Assembly (NCBI GenBank): GCA_963801105.1
Contig: CAWDDH010000003.1
Location: forward strand, 2,728,001-2,792,000
DNA: 64,000 bases
Direction: 5' to 3'
DNA from: JAENVU01 sp963801105
GTDB taxonomy: Bacteria; Actinomycetota; Acidimicrobiia; IMCC26256; JAENVU01
In this document: positions 8,126 to 16,130 of the stretch, piece by piece
Layout of the letters: the number at the start of each line of letters is the position of its first letter
Position numbering within the stretch: the first letter of the stretch is position 1
Program-made: the position numbers and the translations under genes
Notes under the pieces: model-generated
The model's database searches: none
Seen by the model: the letters and a program-made list of their open reading frames with translations, nothing else
Told to the model about the DNA's origin: nothing

Positions 8126-9144
8126 GCCGCCGCCACGGGCCGGGGCTCGGTCGCGGGCACGCGGCCCGGGCTGAGCTTGCCGGTCGGGTCGAGCGCCCGG
8201 CGGAGCCGGACCTGGACGGACGCGGCTGGGAACGTCGTGCCGAACGGTTCGAGACCGGCCGCCCCCGCCTCGCGGAGGAGCCATCCGTGGGACGCCTCCG
8301 CGAGGTTCCTGGCCGCGGCGAGCTCCGCGGGATCATCGGTCGCGACGTGGATCGTGCCGACACCGGGTTCGGCCGCCCACCGCACCGCCAGGGAGTCGAG
8401 GGCACGCGCCACCGCGGCGGACCGGCCGGGGGGCACCGAGATGCGACCGCGATGCGGACCGGTGGGCAGTGCCGGTGCCGGCGTGGGCACGAGACCGAGG
8501 CGGGCCGCCTGATCGTCGACGTCGGCGGTCTGGCCTTCGAGCAGCACGTGCGTGGTGACGCCGTCCCAGACCACCGCAATCGGCCGGTACAGGGCCGCGG
8601 TGATGTCCTCCACCGTCCGCGACGCGGTGAACCAGCGCGACGCGACGGGGAGCGGCCGGGTGCGCACGATCAGCTGCACGAGCACGCCGAGCGTGCCGAG
8701 CGAGCCGACGAGCAGCCGGGGGACGTCGTACCCGGTGACGTTCTTCACGGTCGGTCCCCCGCCGCGGACGACGCGGCCGTCGGCGGTGACGAACGTGACC
8801 TCGAGCACCTGGTCGCGCAACGGGCCGACGCCGAGGCGGCGGAGACCCGAGAGGCCGGTCGCGACGACCCCGCCGACCGTGGCGGCCGGATCGCGAGCGT
8901 CGAGTGGGCACTCCTGACCGTGCTCGGCGAGGACCGCCGCGAGCTCGGCGCAGGTCGTGCCGGCGCGGACGGTCGCGGTCATGTCGGCGGGCTCGAACGC
9001 AACCACGCCGGCGGGGACCCGGACCTCGGTCGCGCCCGTCACGGCGCCGCCGATCCCCGCGTGGGTGCCCGCCCCGACGGGCACGACCGTCCCCGCCGCC
9101 GCGACCGCGGTCGTGACCTCACTCCAGCGCGACGCGACGGCCAT
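8122..9144 (-). CDS. glcE: Glycolate oxidase FAD-binding subunit GlcE-like
   Basis: A second PCMH-type FAD-binding subunit of the glycolate oxidase complex. The 340-residue product has the FAD-domain core (VVPVGAGTHAGIGG, about 19-32; RDPAATVGGVVATGLSG; GGGPTVKNVTGYDVPRLLVGS), in which KNVTGYD is typical of GlcE. The ATG at 9144 overlaps the glcD stop by one base (TGATG), the reason for preferring it to a longer start. The C-terminal half is short compared with GlcD, as expected for GlcE. Substrate choice among 2-hydroxy acids is not certain. Confidence 0.88.
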   Translation of the reverse strand: MAVASRWSEVTTAVAAAGTVVPVGAGTHAGIGGAVTGATEVRVPAGVVAFEPADMTATVRAGTTCAELAAVLAEHGQECPLDARDPAATVGGVVATGLSGLRRLGVGPLRDQVLEVTFVTADGRVVRGGGPTVKNVTGYDVPRLLVGSLGTLGVLVQLIVRTRPLPVASRWFTASRTVEDITAALYRPIAVVWDGVTTHVLLEGQTADVDDQAARLGLVPTPAPALPTGPHRGRISVPPGRSAAVARALDSLAVRWAAEPGVGTIHVATDDPAELAAARNLAEASHGWLLREAGAAGLEPFGTTFPAASVQVRLRRALDPTGKLSPGRVPATEPRPVAAA

Positions 9145-10583
9145 CAGATCCAGGTCCCCTGCGGCACTTGCTGGATCTCGCCGCACCGGCTGCCGCGCGG
9201 CAGGACCTTGTCGGGGTTGGCGATCCCGTCGGGATCGAATGCGTCGCGGATCCGGGCCTGGAGGTCCAGGTCGTCGGTGTCGAACACGAGCGGCATGGAG
9301 TCTCGCTTCTCGAGGCCGATGCCGTGCTCACCGGACAGCACGCCCCCGGCCTCGATGCACGCGCGCAGGATCTCGTCGCCGGCCGCGTGGACCCGCTCCC
9401 ACACCCCGGCGTCCCGGCCGTCGAAGACGAGGAGCGGGTGGAGGTTGCCGTCACCCGCGTGGAACACGTTCATGGTGATGAGCCCGTACCGGTCCGCGAT
9501 CTCGTAGACGCGCCGGATGACCGCGACGAGCTTCGTGCGCGGGACGACCGCGTCGTGGAGGTAGTAGTCGGGCGCGATGCGGGCGACGGCGCCGAACGCC
9601 GACTTCCGGCCCTTCCACAACAGTGCGCGCTCGTCGGGGTCCACCGCGACGCGCACCGTGCGCGCGCCGTGCTCCCGGCAGATGTGGTCGATCGCGGCGG
9701 TCTCCACCGCGACCCCGGCCGCGAGGCCGGTCACCTCGACGAGGAGCACCGCCTCGGCGTCGCGCGGGAATCCGGCGCCGACGAAGTCCTCCACCGCCTG
9801 TGTGATCCGGGCGTCCATCATCTCGAGCGCCGCCGGCACGATCCCTGCGGCGATGACCGCGCTGACCGCGGCGGATGCGTCGTCGATCGCGGTGAAGTCG
9901 GCGAGGAGCGTCCGCACCTCGGGCGGATCGGGCGTCAGCCGCACCGCGATGCGTGTGGCGATGCCCATCGTCCCCTCGCTGCCGACGAACGCGCCCCGCA
10001 GGTCCAGGCCCGGTGCATCCGGGGTGAGGCCGCCGAGCAGCGCGACCGTGCCGTCGGCGAGCACGACCTCGACCGCGAGGACGTGCGCCGAGGTGACCCC
10101 GGCGGAGAGGCAGTGCGGTCCTCCCGCGTTGGTGCCGACGTTTCCGCCGATGGTGCACGCCTGCTGGGACGAGGGGTCCGGCGCGTAGTGGAGGCCGAGG
10201 TGCGCGACCGCCCGGGTGAGATCGAGGTTGAGCACGCCGGGTTCGACCCACGCGACCCGGGCCGCGGCGTCGACCTCGAGCACCCGGTTCATCCGGGTCG
10301 TCACGATCACGAGCGCGTCTTCGACCGGGGTCGCGCCACCCGCCAGCCCGGTCCCGCTCCCGCGCACCACGAACGGCACGCCGTGGCGGTGGGCCGTCCG
10401 CACGGCGAACGCGACGTCGTCGGTGGACTCGGGAAAGCACACCGCGCCGGCGTGGCCTCGCGCGGTGCCGGCGTCGCGTTCGTAGAGGGTCAGCTCGAGG
10501 GGCTCGGTGCGGGCCCGGTCCTCGCCGAAGCGGGCGCGGAGCGCGGCGACCAGCTCGGTCAGGGGGCGGGGATCGGTGGCGAT
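9144..10583 (-). CDS. glcD: Glycolate oxidase subunit GlcD-like, start codon unusual
   Basis: The catalytic FAD subunit that oxidises glycolate (or D-lactate) to the 2-oxo acid. It has the PCMH FAD core (FVVRGSGTGLAGGA, QQACTIGGNVGTNAGGPHCL, GSEGTMGI) and a C-terminal FAD-oxidase cap ending in GVLSGEHGIGLEKRDSMP. The first ATG/GTG/TTG in frame is GTG 10442, but the frame stays open upstream to a TAG next to 10590 and encodes typical GlcD N-terminal sequence (LTLYERDAGT). No normal start codon exists in that stretch. A TAGCAT -10 box ends six bases before an ATC at 10583, so leaderless initiation on ATC is possible; CTG at 10562 is the other option. I give the long form, 479 codons; translation from 10442 would lose 47 residues. 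Confidence 0.85.
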   Translation of the reverse strand: MATDPRPLTELVAALRARFGEDRARTEPLELTLYERDAGTARGHAGAVCFPESTDDVAFAVRTAHRHGVPFVVRGSGTGLAGGATPVEDALVIVTTRMNRVLEVDAAARVAWVEPGVLNLDLTRAVAHLGLHYAPDPSSQQACTIGGNVGTNAGGPHCLSAGVTSAHVLAVEVVLADGTVALLGGLTPDAPGLDLRGAFVGSEGTMGIATRIAVRLTPDPPEVRTLLADFTAIDDASAAVSAVIAAGIVPAALEMMDARITQAVEDFVGAGFPRDAEAVLLVEVTGLAAGVAVETAAIDHICREHGARTVRVAVDPDERALLWKGRKSAFGAVARIAPDYYLHDAVVPRTKLVAVIRRVYEIADRYGLITMNVFHAGDGNLHPLLVFDGRDAGVWERVHAAGDEILRACIEAGGVLSGEHGIGLEKRDSMPLVFDTDDLDLQARIRDAFDPDGIANPDKVLPRGSRCGEIQQVPQGTWI

Positions 10584-10589
10584 CCGCCG

Positions 10590-10595
10590 ATGCTA
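10590..10595 (-). promoter_or_regulatory. Candidate -10 box of the glcD operon
   Basis: On the minus strand TAGCAT is followed by six bases and then ATC at 10583, the spacing seen for leaderless genes across this window. It would drive glcD-glcE-glcF-66 aa-phrB. Confidence 0.35.
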
Positions 10596-10609
10596 CCGAC
10601 GGTCGCCAC

Positions 10610-10615
10610 TACATT
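10610..10615 (+). promoter_or_regulatory. -10 box for leaderless M20 peptidase gene
   Basis: TACATT lies six bases before GTG 10622 with no ribosome site between. It is divergent from the glcD promoter about 20 bases away. Confidence 0.45.
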
Positions 10616-10621
10616 CGCCTC

Positions 10622-12034
10622 GTGGCGGAGCTCGCACTGGCGACCTATGTGCACGAGGCGCGTGCGGAGATCCTCGACCGGCTCGATGCCTGGTTGCGGA
10701 TTCCGGCGATCTCGGCGGACCCCGCGCACGCGCATGACGTCCGGGCCTCGGCGGTCTGGTGCGCGGACGAGATGGGGCGGATCGGCCTCGAGCACGTCGG
10801 GCTCCTCGAGACCGACGGCCACCCGGCGGTCTACGCGGACTGGCTCCACGCCGGCGACGCGCCGACCGTGCTCGTCTACGGCCATCACGACGTCCAGCCG
10901 GTCGATCCACTCGACGAGTGGGAGTCTCCACCGTTCACCCCGACGGTGCGCGACGGGCGGCTCTTCGCACGGGGCGCAGTGGACGACAAGGGCCAGGTGC
11001 TCTACCACCTCGAGGTCGTGCGGGAGCTGCTCCGGCGCGACGGGCATCTGCCGATCAACCTCAAGCTCCTCGTCGAAGGCGAGGAGGAGGTCGGGAGCCC
11101 CAACTTCGAGGCATTGCTCGAGCGTGAGCGCGACCTGCTCGGCGCCGACGTCGTGGTCGTGTCGGACACCGCGATGTGGTCCGCGAGCGTCCCGTCCATG
11201 TGTGTCGGGATGCGGGGCCTGGTCGCGTTCGACGTCGCGATCCGGACGGCCTCGGGCGATCTGCACTCCGGCAGCTTCGGCGGCGCGGTGCGCAACGCCG
11301 CGCACGAGGCCGCGGCGATCGCGGCGGCGCTGCACGACGCCACCGGCGCCGTGACCATCCCCGGCTTCTACGACGAGGTGCTGGCGGTGACCGACGACGT
11401 CCGGGCCGCGATCGACGCGCTGCCGTTCGACGCGGACGAGTTCTCCGCCACCGCCCACGGCGCGCCGGTCGCCGGCGAGTCCGGATTCTCGACGCTCGAG
11501 CGCATCTGGGTCCGGCCGACTGCGGAGGTCACCGGGATCGCGTCGGGCTATGCGGGAGCCGGCGTCAAGACGATCGTGCCCGCCGCGGCCACCCTCAAGG
11601 TCACGTTCCGCCTGGTCCCCGAACAGGATCCCGAGCGCGTCGCCGAGCAGTTCCGGACCTGGCTCGAGGCACGCCGACCGGACGGGGTCGCGATGACCGT
11701 CACGCCGATGGGCGCGGTCGCGCCGGCGCTGACCCCGACCGATCACCCGGCCGTCCTGGCCGCGTCGCGCGCGATCGAGCGGGTCTGGGGCGCGCCGGCG
11801 CGCTTCACGCGCGAAGGTGGCTCCGGTCCCGAGGAGGCGCTCGGTCGGGTGCTCGGTGCACCGGTCGTGTTCCTGGGGGTCGGCCTGCCCGACGACCAGA
11901 TCCACGCACCGAACGAGCGCATCGTCCTCGACCAGCTCTGGAAGGGTGTCCTCGCCGTCGGTGAGCTGTGGTTCGAGCTCGCCGCGGTCGGGTCCACGAT
12001 CCCCCGTTCCGTTCCCCCAGGAGGAGAGCAATGA
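10622..12034 (+). CDS. M20 family metallodipeptidase
   Basis: A zinc-dependent exopeptidase of the PepV/CNDP-like M20 group, cutting dipeptides or N-acyl amino acids in the cytosol. The 470-residue protein shows the metal ligands in family order: GHHDVQP (87-93), GAVDDKGQ with the bridging Asp, EGEEEVGSP with the catalytic Glu, a later Asp in VSDTAMW, and the C-terminal His region. The dimerisation (lid) domain lies in the middle third. Its stop overlaps the ATG of the next gene (ATGA). The exact substrate is unknown; CNDP-like enzymes are usually broad dipeptidases. Confidence 0.88.
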   Translation: MAELALATYVHEARAEILDRLDAWLRIPAISADPAHAHDVRASAVWCADEMGRIGLEHVGLLETDGHPAVYADWLHAGDAPTVLVYGHHDVQPVDPLDEWESPPFTPTVRDGRLFARGAVDDKGQVLYHLEVVRELLRRDGHLPINLKLLVEGEEEVGSPNFEALLERERDLLGADVVVVSDTAMWSASVPSMCVGMRGLVAFDVAIRTASGDLHSGSFGGAVRNAAHEAAAIAAALHDATGAVTIPGFYDEVLAVTDDVRAAIDALPFDADEFSATAHGAPVAGESGFSTLERIWVRPTAEVTGIASGYAGAGVKTIVPAAATLKVTFRLVPEQDPERVAEQFRTWLEARRPDGVAMTVTPMGAVAPALTPTDHPAVLAASRAIERVWGAPARFTREGGSGPEEALGRVLGAPVVFLGVGLPDDQIHAPNERIVLDQLWKGVLAVGELWFELAAVGSTIPRSVPPGGEQ

Positions 12035-12801
12035 CCGCCCCCGCCCGTGAGTGGGTCACGTTCCCCGATCCCAAGCGCAAGAAGCACGTCTGGCACGTCG
12101 ACGTCACGTTCCTCACGTCGAACTACGAGTGCATCTTCGGGCGCGGCTGCCAGGGGGTCCTCACCGAGCTTGCGCCCGAGATGGGCCAGGGCTGCTGTTC
12201 GTACGGCGCGCACTCCTCCGGCGCGAAGGACCGCAAGCTCGTCGACAAGGTCGCGGCGAAGCTCACACGCGACGACTGGCAGTTCCTGAAGAAGGGTCGC
12301 AAGAAGGGCATCTGGGCCAAGGCCGGCAAGGGCGACTACCGCACGCGCCTCGTCGACGACGCCTGCATCTTCCTCAACCGGCCCGGATTCGGTGCCGGGC
12401 CCGGTTGCGCGCTCCACGTCTACGCGATGCGCACCGGCGTCCATCACAGCGACGTCAAGCCCGAGGTGTGCTGGCAGGTTCCGCTGCGCAACATCGAGGA
12501 GTACGACGAGGACGCCAACGACGGGATCGTCCACCACCGCCTCACCGAGTTCGCCCGCCACGGCTGGGGCGAGGGCGGTGACGAGTTCGCCTGGTGGTGC
12601 ACCGAGGCACCGGAGGCGTTCGTGGGTGCCGAGCCCGTCTACCGCAGCCTCGAGCCCGAGCTGCGCAAGATGATCGGCGACGACCTGTACGAGAGTGTCG
12701 CCGTCTACCTCGACGATCGGATGGCGGACAGCGCCCCGCGGGTGCATCATCCGGCGGAGACGCCGGTCACGCTGCGGGCCACGCGGCGCAAGAGCGCCTG
12801 A
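12031..12801 (+). CDS. Cysteine-rich protein of unknown function, YkgJ/DUF3109-like
   Basis: A 256-residue cytosolic protein. An N-terminal cysteine set (NYECIFGRGCQG, then GQGCCSYGAH) and later single cysteines (DDACIF, PGCALHV, VCWQV, WWCTE) recall the metal-binding YkgJ/DUF3109 proteins, which chelate zinc or iron; I cannot confirm the family. A conserved-looking stretch GIVHHRLTEFARHGWGEGGDEFAWWC holds His, Trp and Cys residues. The ATG at 12031 overlaps the peptidase stop by four bases and follows a strong AGGAGGAG site (12019-12026), so it is co-translated with the peptidase. It may form an operon with the carbonic anhydrase gene 20 bases downstream. Confidence 0.7.
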   Translation: MTAPAREWVTFPDPKRKKHVWHVDVTFLTSNYECIFGRGCQGVLTELAPEMGQGCCSYGAHSSGAKDRKLVDKVAAKLTRDDWQFLKKGRKKGIWAKAGKGDYRTRLVDDACIFLNRPGFGAGPGCALHVYAMRTGVHHSDVKPEVCWQVPLRNIEEYDEDANDGIVHHRLTEFARHGWGEGGDEFAWWCTEAPEAFVGAEPVYRSLEPELRKMIGDDLYESVAVYLDDRMADSAPRVHHPAETPVTLRATRRKSA

Positions 12802-12821
12802 ATCGTCCCGAGGGAGCGACC

Positions 12822-13352
12822 ATGCCGTTGTACGACTTCGAAGGGCTCCGCCCCCAGGTGCACGGGCGCGCCTTCATCGCCCCGACCGCCACGTTGGTCG
12901 GTGACGTGATCGTCGAGGACGGCGCGTCGATCTGGTACGGCGCGGTCGTGCGCGCCGACTACGCGCCGGTGGTGATCCGCGCCGGCGCCAACGTCCAGGA
13001 CGGCGCGGTGCTCCACGGTCCGCCCGGGCTCACGACCGAGGTCGGCCGGGGTGCGACCGTCGCCCACAACTGCGTGGTGCACGGCGCGATCCTCGGCGAC
13101 GAGTGCCTCGTGGCCAACGGGTCGATCGTGCTCGACGGTGCCAGCGTCGGCGCCGGTGCCCTCATCGCCGCGGGCTCGGTCGTCGCCTCCGGCACCACCA
13201 TCCCGGCCGGGATGCTCGCGGCGGGCTCACCCGCGGTCGTCAAGCGCCAGGTCGAGGGCTCACCGGCCGACTTCTGGGTCAAGGCCAACCCGCCCGCCTA
13301 CGCCGAGCTCGCGCAGCGCCACCGCCAGGGCGTGACCTGGATCCGCGACTGA
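12822..13352 (+). CDS. Gamma-class carbonic anhydrase-like hexapeptide protein
   Basis: A left-handed beta-helix protein of the gamma carbonic anhydrase (CaiE/PaaY/YrdA) group. The 176-residue product runs in hexapeptide repeats (for example FIAPTATLVGDVIVEDGASIWYG, described by positions 18-40) and has metal-site histidines in VLHG (about 67-70), GATVAHNCVVHGA, matching the three zinc/iron ligands of the family, plus the conserved Arg-Asp of VRADY. The ATG has a GAGGGAGCGACC ribosome site. Many members lack measurable anhydrase activity, so the reaction (CO2 hydration) is family-level only. The gene ends beside a GC-rich palindrome. Confidence 0.85.
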   Translation: MPLYDFEGLRPQVHGRAFIAPTATLVGDVIVEDGASIWYGAVVRADYAPVVIRAGANVQDGAVLHGPPGLTTEVGRGATVAHNCVVHGAILGDECLVANGSIVLDGASVGAGALIAAGSVVASGTTIPAGMLAAGSPAVVKRQVEGSPADFWVKANPPAYAELAQRHRQGVTWIRD

Positions 13353-13384
13353 GCTCTCACCGGCCGGGGATCGTCGTGATCGTG

Positions 13385-13398
13385 CCCGGCGCGCCGGG
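13385..13398. terminator. GC palindrome between convergent genes
   Basis: CCCGGCGCGCCGGG is a perfect 14-base palindrome in the 60-base gap between the carbonic anhydrase gene and the convergent SDR gene. It could fold as CCCGG-CGCG-CCGGG and act as a two-way terminator; there is no U tract. Confidence 0.35.
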
Positions 13399-13412
13399 AG
13401 GATATCGACGCG

Positions 13413-14157
13413 TCAGGCGTGGAGCAGTGCGCCGCCGTCGACGACGAGTGAGGAGCCGGTGATCCAGCTCGCGGCGTCGGAGCAGAGGAACGTCGCGGCG
13501 CGCGCGATGTCGGACGGCTCGCCGAGGCGGCGCAACGGCATGGTCTTGGCGATCGCCGCCTCGTTCGGCTCCCAGAGCGCTCGGGCCATGTCGGTCTTCA
13601 CCAGGCCGGGCGCGATCGCGTTCGACGCGCACCCCGGGCGCGAGCTCGGCGGCGAGCGTGCGGGTGAGGTGCAGCAGCGCCGCCTTGGTCGCGTTGTAGG
13701 CGCCGATCGACGTCTCGACCGACATGCCGCCGATCGACGCGATGTTGAGGACCACGCCACCGTGGTCGCGCATCCACGACTGCCACGCGAGCTGCGTCCA
13801 CTGGAGCGGTCCGGCCCAGTTGACCGAGATGGTCTTGTCGAGCCGCGGCCGGTCGATGTCGATCGTCTTGCCCATGTAGGGGTTCGTCGCCGCGTTGTTG
13901 ACCAGCACGTCGACCGATCCGAAGCGCTCGATCGTGGCGGCCACACAGGCCGCCGCGTCGTCCGGGTCGCCGGCGTTGGCCGCGAACCAGGCCGCGTCTC
14001 CGGGGATCGTCGCGAGGGCGGCTTCGAGCACCTCGGCCTTGCGGGACGAGATCATGACGCGGGCGCCGCTGGCGGCGAGCTCCTGGGCGATTGCGAGGCC
14101 GATGCCGCGCGAGCCGCCCGTGACCAGCGCGACGCGACCGTCGAGGCGGACGTCCAT
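13413..14157 (-). pseudogene. SDR-family oxidoreductase with a +1 frameshift
   Basis: An NAD(P)-dependent short-chain dehydrogenase. The N-terminal frame has GGSRGIG (14-20), VLVNNAATNPYMGK, the catalytic Ser in IASIGG and YNATK (Tyr-x3-Lys). It should continue VNAIAPGLVKTDMA, but one extra base near 13623-13624 throws it out of frame; the correct C-terminal half (through RRLGEPSDIARAATFLCSD and ITGSSLVVDGGA) is in the next frame. Without the extra base the product is 247 residues, normal for a 3-oxoacyl-ACP reductase-like SDR. The region length is 3n+1, consistent with a single insertion. Either a real broken gene or a contig error. It lies 13 bases after the GroES-like gene, so they form an operon. 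Confidence 0.85.
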
Positions 14158-14170
14158 GGTGAGTTGTCTC

Positions 14171-14527
14171 CTAGAGGTAGAGGCCGGTCTGGCCGCCTTC
14201 GCGCTCGGACGCCACGGCGTGGACGTCCCGCTCCCTGAGGATCAGGTACTCGTCGCCGCGGATCTCGACCTCGAAGCCGGCGTCGGGCGCGAAGAGGACC
14301 CGGTCCCCGGCCTCCACGTTGCGGACGGTGGGGCCGACCTGGATCACCTCGGCCCAGACGAGCCGTCGATCGACGTTGGCGGTGGCGGGGATCAGGATGC
14401 CCGACCGCGACGTGCGCTCGCCCGCCTCGGTGCCGGGCTGGCAGAGCAGCCGGTCGGCGGTCATGCGGATCGCCAGCGTTGCATCCACGGAGTCCGACGG
14501 CGTGCGGAGCGGGGTGGGTTCGGCCAC
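14171..14527 (-). CDS. GroES-like co-chaperonin domain protein (paralogue)
   Basis: The 118-residue protein carries a Cpn10 fold: an N-terminal RMTADRLLCQPG strand, a mobile-loop-like segment (EAGERTSRSGILIPATA), the WAEVIQVGPTVRNVEAGDRVLFAPDAGFEVEIRGDEYLILRERDVHAV core (summarised; about 58-105), which matches GroES strands in order. It has an extra 20-residue N-terminal tail and a C-terminal tail, and no groEL is nearby, so it is probably a specialised paralogue, not the housekeeping GroES. GTG 14527 is preceded at seven bases by a TATCCT -10 box, so it is probably leaderless. It is followed by the frameshifted SDR gene. Confidence 0.8.
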   Translation of the reverse strand: MAEPTPLRTPSDSVDATLAIRMTADRLLCQPGTEAGERTSRSGILIPATANVDRRLVWAEVIQVGPTVRNVEAGDRVLFAPDAGFEVEIRGDEYLILRERDVHAVASEREGGQTGLYL

Positions 14528-14534
14528 GCCGCGC

Positions 14535-14540
14535 AGGATA
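14535..14540 (-). promoter_or_regulatory. -10 box for leaderless GroES-like gene
   Basis: On the minus strand TATCCT lies seven bases before GTG 14527. The divergent ctaB has TACCGT at 14596-14601. Confidence 0.4.
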
Positions 14541-14595
14541 GCGGCGACCCTCCGGAGACCCCTGTCGTGCTTCGTTCATCGACGCGATCGACTGC

Positions 14596-14601
14596 TACCG
14601 T
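14596..14601 (+). promoter_or_regulatory. Candidate -10 box for ctaB
   Basis: TACCGT lies eight bases before the GTG chosen for ctaB (14610) and two bases before another GTG (14604). The same hexamer precedes the 52-residue zinc-ribbon gene at 22406. Confidence 0.35.
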
Positions 14602-14609
14602 CGGTGGCC

Positions 14610-15542
14610 GTGGCCGCACTCCCCGACGACTTCGCACCTGCCGCGGCGGTGCCTGTCGTTCCCCACCGCAGTCTGCTCGCCACCGTCCGCGTCTACTTCA
14701 TGCTCACCAAGCCGCGGGTCATCGAGCTGCTGCTCGTCACGACGGTGCCGGCGATGGTGCTCGCGGCCGGCAAGCTCCCCGGACTCGGCCTGATCGGCGC
14801 GGTGCTGCTCGGCGGCGCGCTCTCGGCCGGCGGCGCCAACACGATCAACTGCTGGATCGAACGCGACCGGGACCAGGTGATGCGCCGCACGCACTCGCGG
14901 CCACTCCCGAGCGGCGACATCTCCCCCCTTGCCGCGCTGGTGTACGGGCTCGTGCTCGAAGCCGTCGCCTTCGTCTGGCTGGCGCTGACGGTGAACCTGC
15001 TGTCGGCGGCGCTCTCGGTGAGCGCGATGCTGTTCTACGTCTTCGTGTACACGATCTGGCTCAAGCCGCGCAGCCCGCAGAACATCGTCATCGGCGGTGC
15101 GGCCGGCGCGGTCCCCGCGCTCGTGGGCTGGGCGTCGGTCACCGGCTCGCTGGCCGTGCCCGCGTGGATCATGTTCGCGATCGTCTTCTGCTGGACCCCG
15201 CCACACTTCTGGGCGCTGTCGGTCCGCTACCGGGAGGACTACGCCAAGGCGGGGATCCCGATGCTGCCGGTCGTCGTGGGGATCGCGGCGGCCTCGCGCC
15301 AGATCCTCGTCTACGCCATCGTGACCGTGGTCGTCTCGCTCGCCCTGGTACCCCCCACCGACCTCGGGTGGATCTACGGGCTCAGCGCGTTGATCGCCGG
15401 CGGACTGTTCGTGGCCGGCGCCGCGGCGCTGACCGCGAAGCCCACCCCGGAACGCGCGATGAAGCTGTTCCACTACTCGAACACGTACCTCGCGCTCCTG
15501 TTCGTCGCGATCGCGGTGGACGTCATCGTCCGTGCCCGCTAG
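14610..15542 (+). CDS. ctaB: Protohaem IX farnesyltransferase (haem O synthase)
   Basis: Adds a farnesyl group to haem b to make haem O, the first step to haem A for aa3-type cytochrome oxidase; an integral membrane UbiA-family prenyltransferase. The 310-residue protein shows the first Asp-rich motif NCWIERDRDQVMRRTHSRP and a second (PPHFWALSVRYREDYAKAGIPMLP), with about eight to nine hydrophobic segments. GTG 14610 was chosen over 14604 for spacing from the TACCGT box. Its end overlaps the following thioredoxin gene by eleven bases. The partner haem A synthase, ctaA, lies at 34 kb. Confidence 0.93.
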   Translation: MAALPDDFAPAAAVPVVPHRSLLATVRVYFMLTKPRVIELLLVTTVPAMVLAAGKLPGLGLIGAVLLGGALSAGGANTINCWIERDRDQVMRRTHSRPLPSGDISPLAALVYGLVLEAVAFVWLALTVNLLSAALSVSAMLFYVFVYTIWLKPRSPQNIVIGGAAGAVPALVGWASVTGSLAVPAWIMFAIVFCWTPPHFWALSVRYREDYAKAGIPMLPVVVGIAAASRQILVYAIVTVVVSLALVPPTDLGWIYGLSALIAGGLFVAGAAALTAKPTPERAMKLFHYSNTYLALLFVAIAVDVIVRAR

Positions 15543-16110
15543 GCGGCGCCGGGGCGGAGTGCTCATCGGCGCGCTCGCGCTGGCGATCCTCGCGGCCGTC
15601 GCGATCGGCTCGGCGCTCAGTTCGGGACCCAACGACACCACGATCGACGCCGGTCCGGCCAAGACCCGCATCGCCGGCCGCGCAACCGTCGGATCGCAGG
15701 CCCCGGGGTTCGACCTCAGCCACCTCTCGGGTAAGGGCACGGTGTCGCTTGCGTCCTTGCGGGGTCGGCCCGTCGTCTTGAACTTCTGGGCATCGTGGTG
15801 CGGACCGTGCCGCGAGGAGTTCCCGGAGTTCCACGAGCTCGCGCAGCGCCACCGGGGGGACGATCTCGCGATCGTCGGCATCACGTTCCGGGACCTCGCC
15901 GGCGACGCCCGGGACTTCGCGCGGCAGAACGGAGGCACCTGGACGTTCGCGAAGGGCGGCGATGGCGACCCGGTGGCGCGCGCGTACGGCGTGCGGTCAC
16001 CGCCGCAGACGTTCTTCATCGACCGGACGGGCGTGATCCGCGCCCGTGCGTACGGGCCACCGTCACCGGCCGCACTCGACGCCGCGGTCGCGCGCATCAG
16101 CAAGAAGTAG
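15532..16110 (+). CDS. Membrane-anchored TlpA/ResA-like thioredoxin
   Basis: A thiol-disulfide oxidoreductase acting outside the membrane. Residues about 8-29 form one hydrophobic N-terminal anchor, followed by a linker and a thioredoxin fold with the WCGPC active site in NFWASWCGPCREE (about 84-96), a GITFRD insert and the cis-proline region VRSPPQTFFID. The length (192) fits ResA/CcmG/TlpA. It overlaps ctaB by eleven bases, so the two are co-expressed; a role in reducing cysteines for cytochrome oxidase or cytochrome c assembly (as for TlpA in copper loading of CoxB) is a reasonable inference. Confidence 0.88.
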   Translation: MPARRRRGGVLIGALALAILAAVAIGSALSSGPNDTTIDAGPAKTRIAGRATVGSQAPGFDLSHLSGKGTVSLASLRGRPVVLNFWASWCGPCREEFPEFHELAQRHRGDDLAIVGITFRDLAGDARDFARQNGGTWTFAKGGDGDPVARAYGVRSPPQTFFIDRTGVIRARAYGPPSPAALDAAVARISKK

Positions 16111-16112
16111 CC

Positions 16113-16130
16113 CCGGCCGGCCGCGGCCGG
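16113..16130. terminator. Hairpin between convergent genes
   Basis: CCGGCCG-GCCG-CGGCCGG, a 7-bp perfect stem, fills the 20-base gap between the thioredoxin gene and the convergent ClC gene. Probably a bidirectional terminator; no U tract. Confidence 0.5.
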
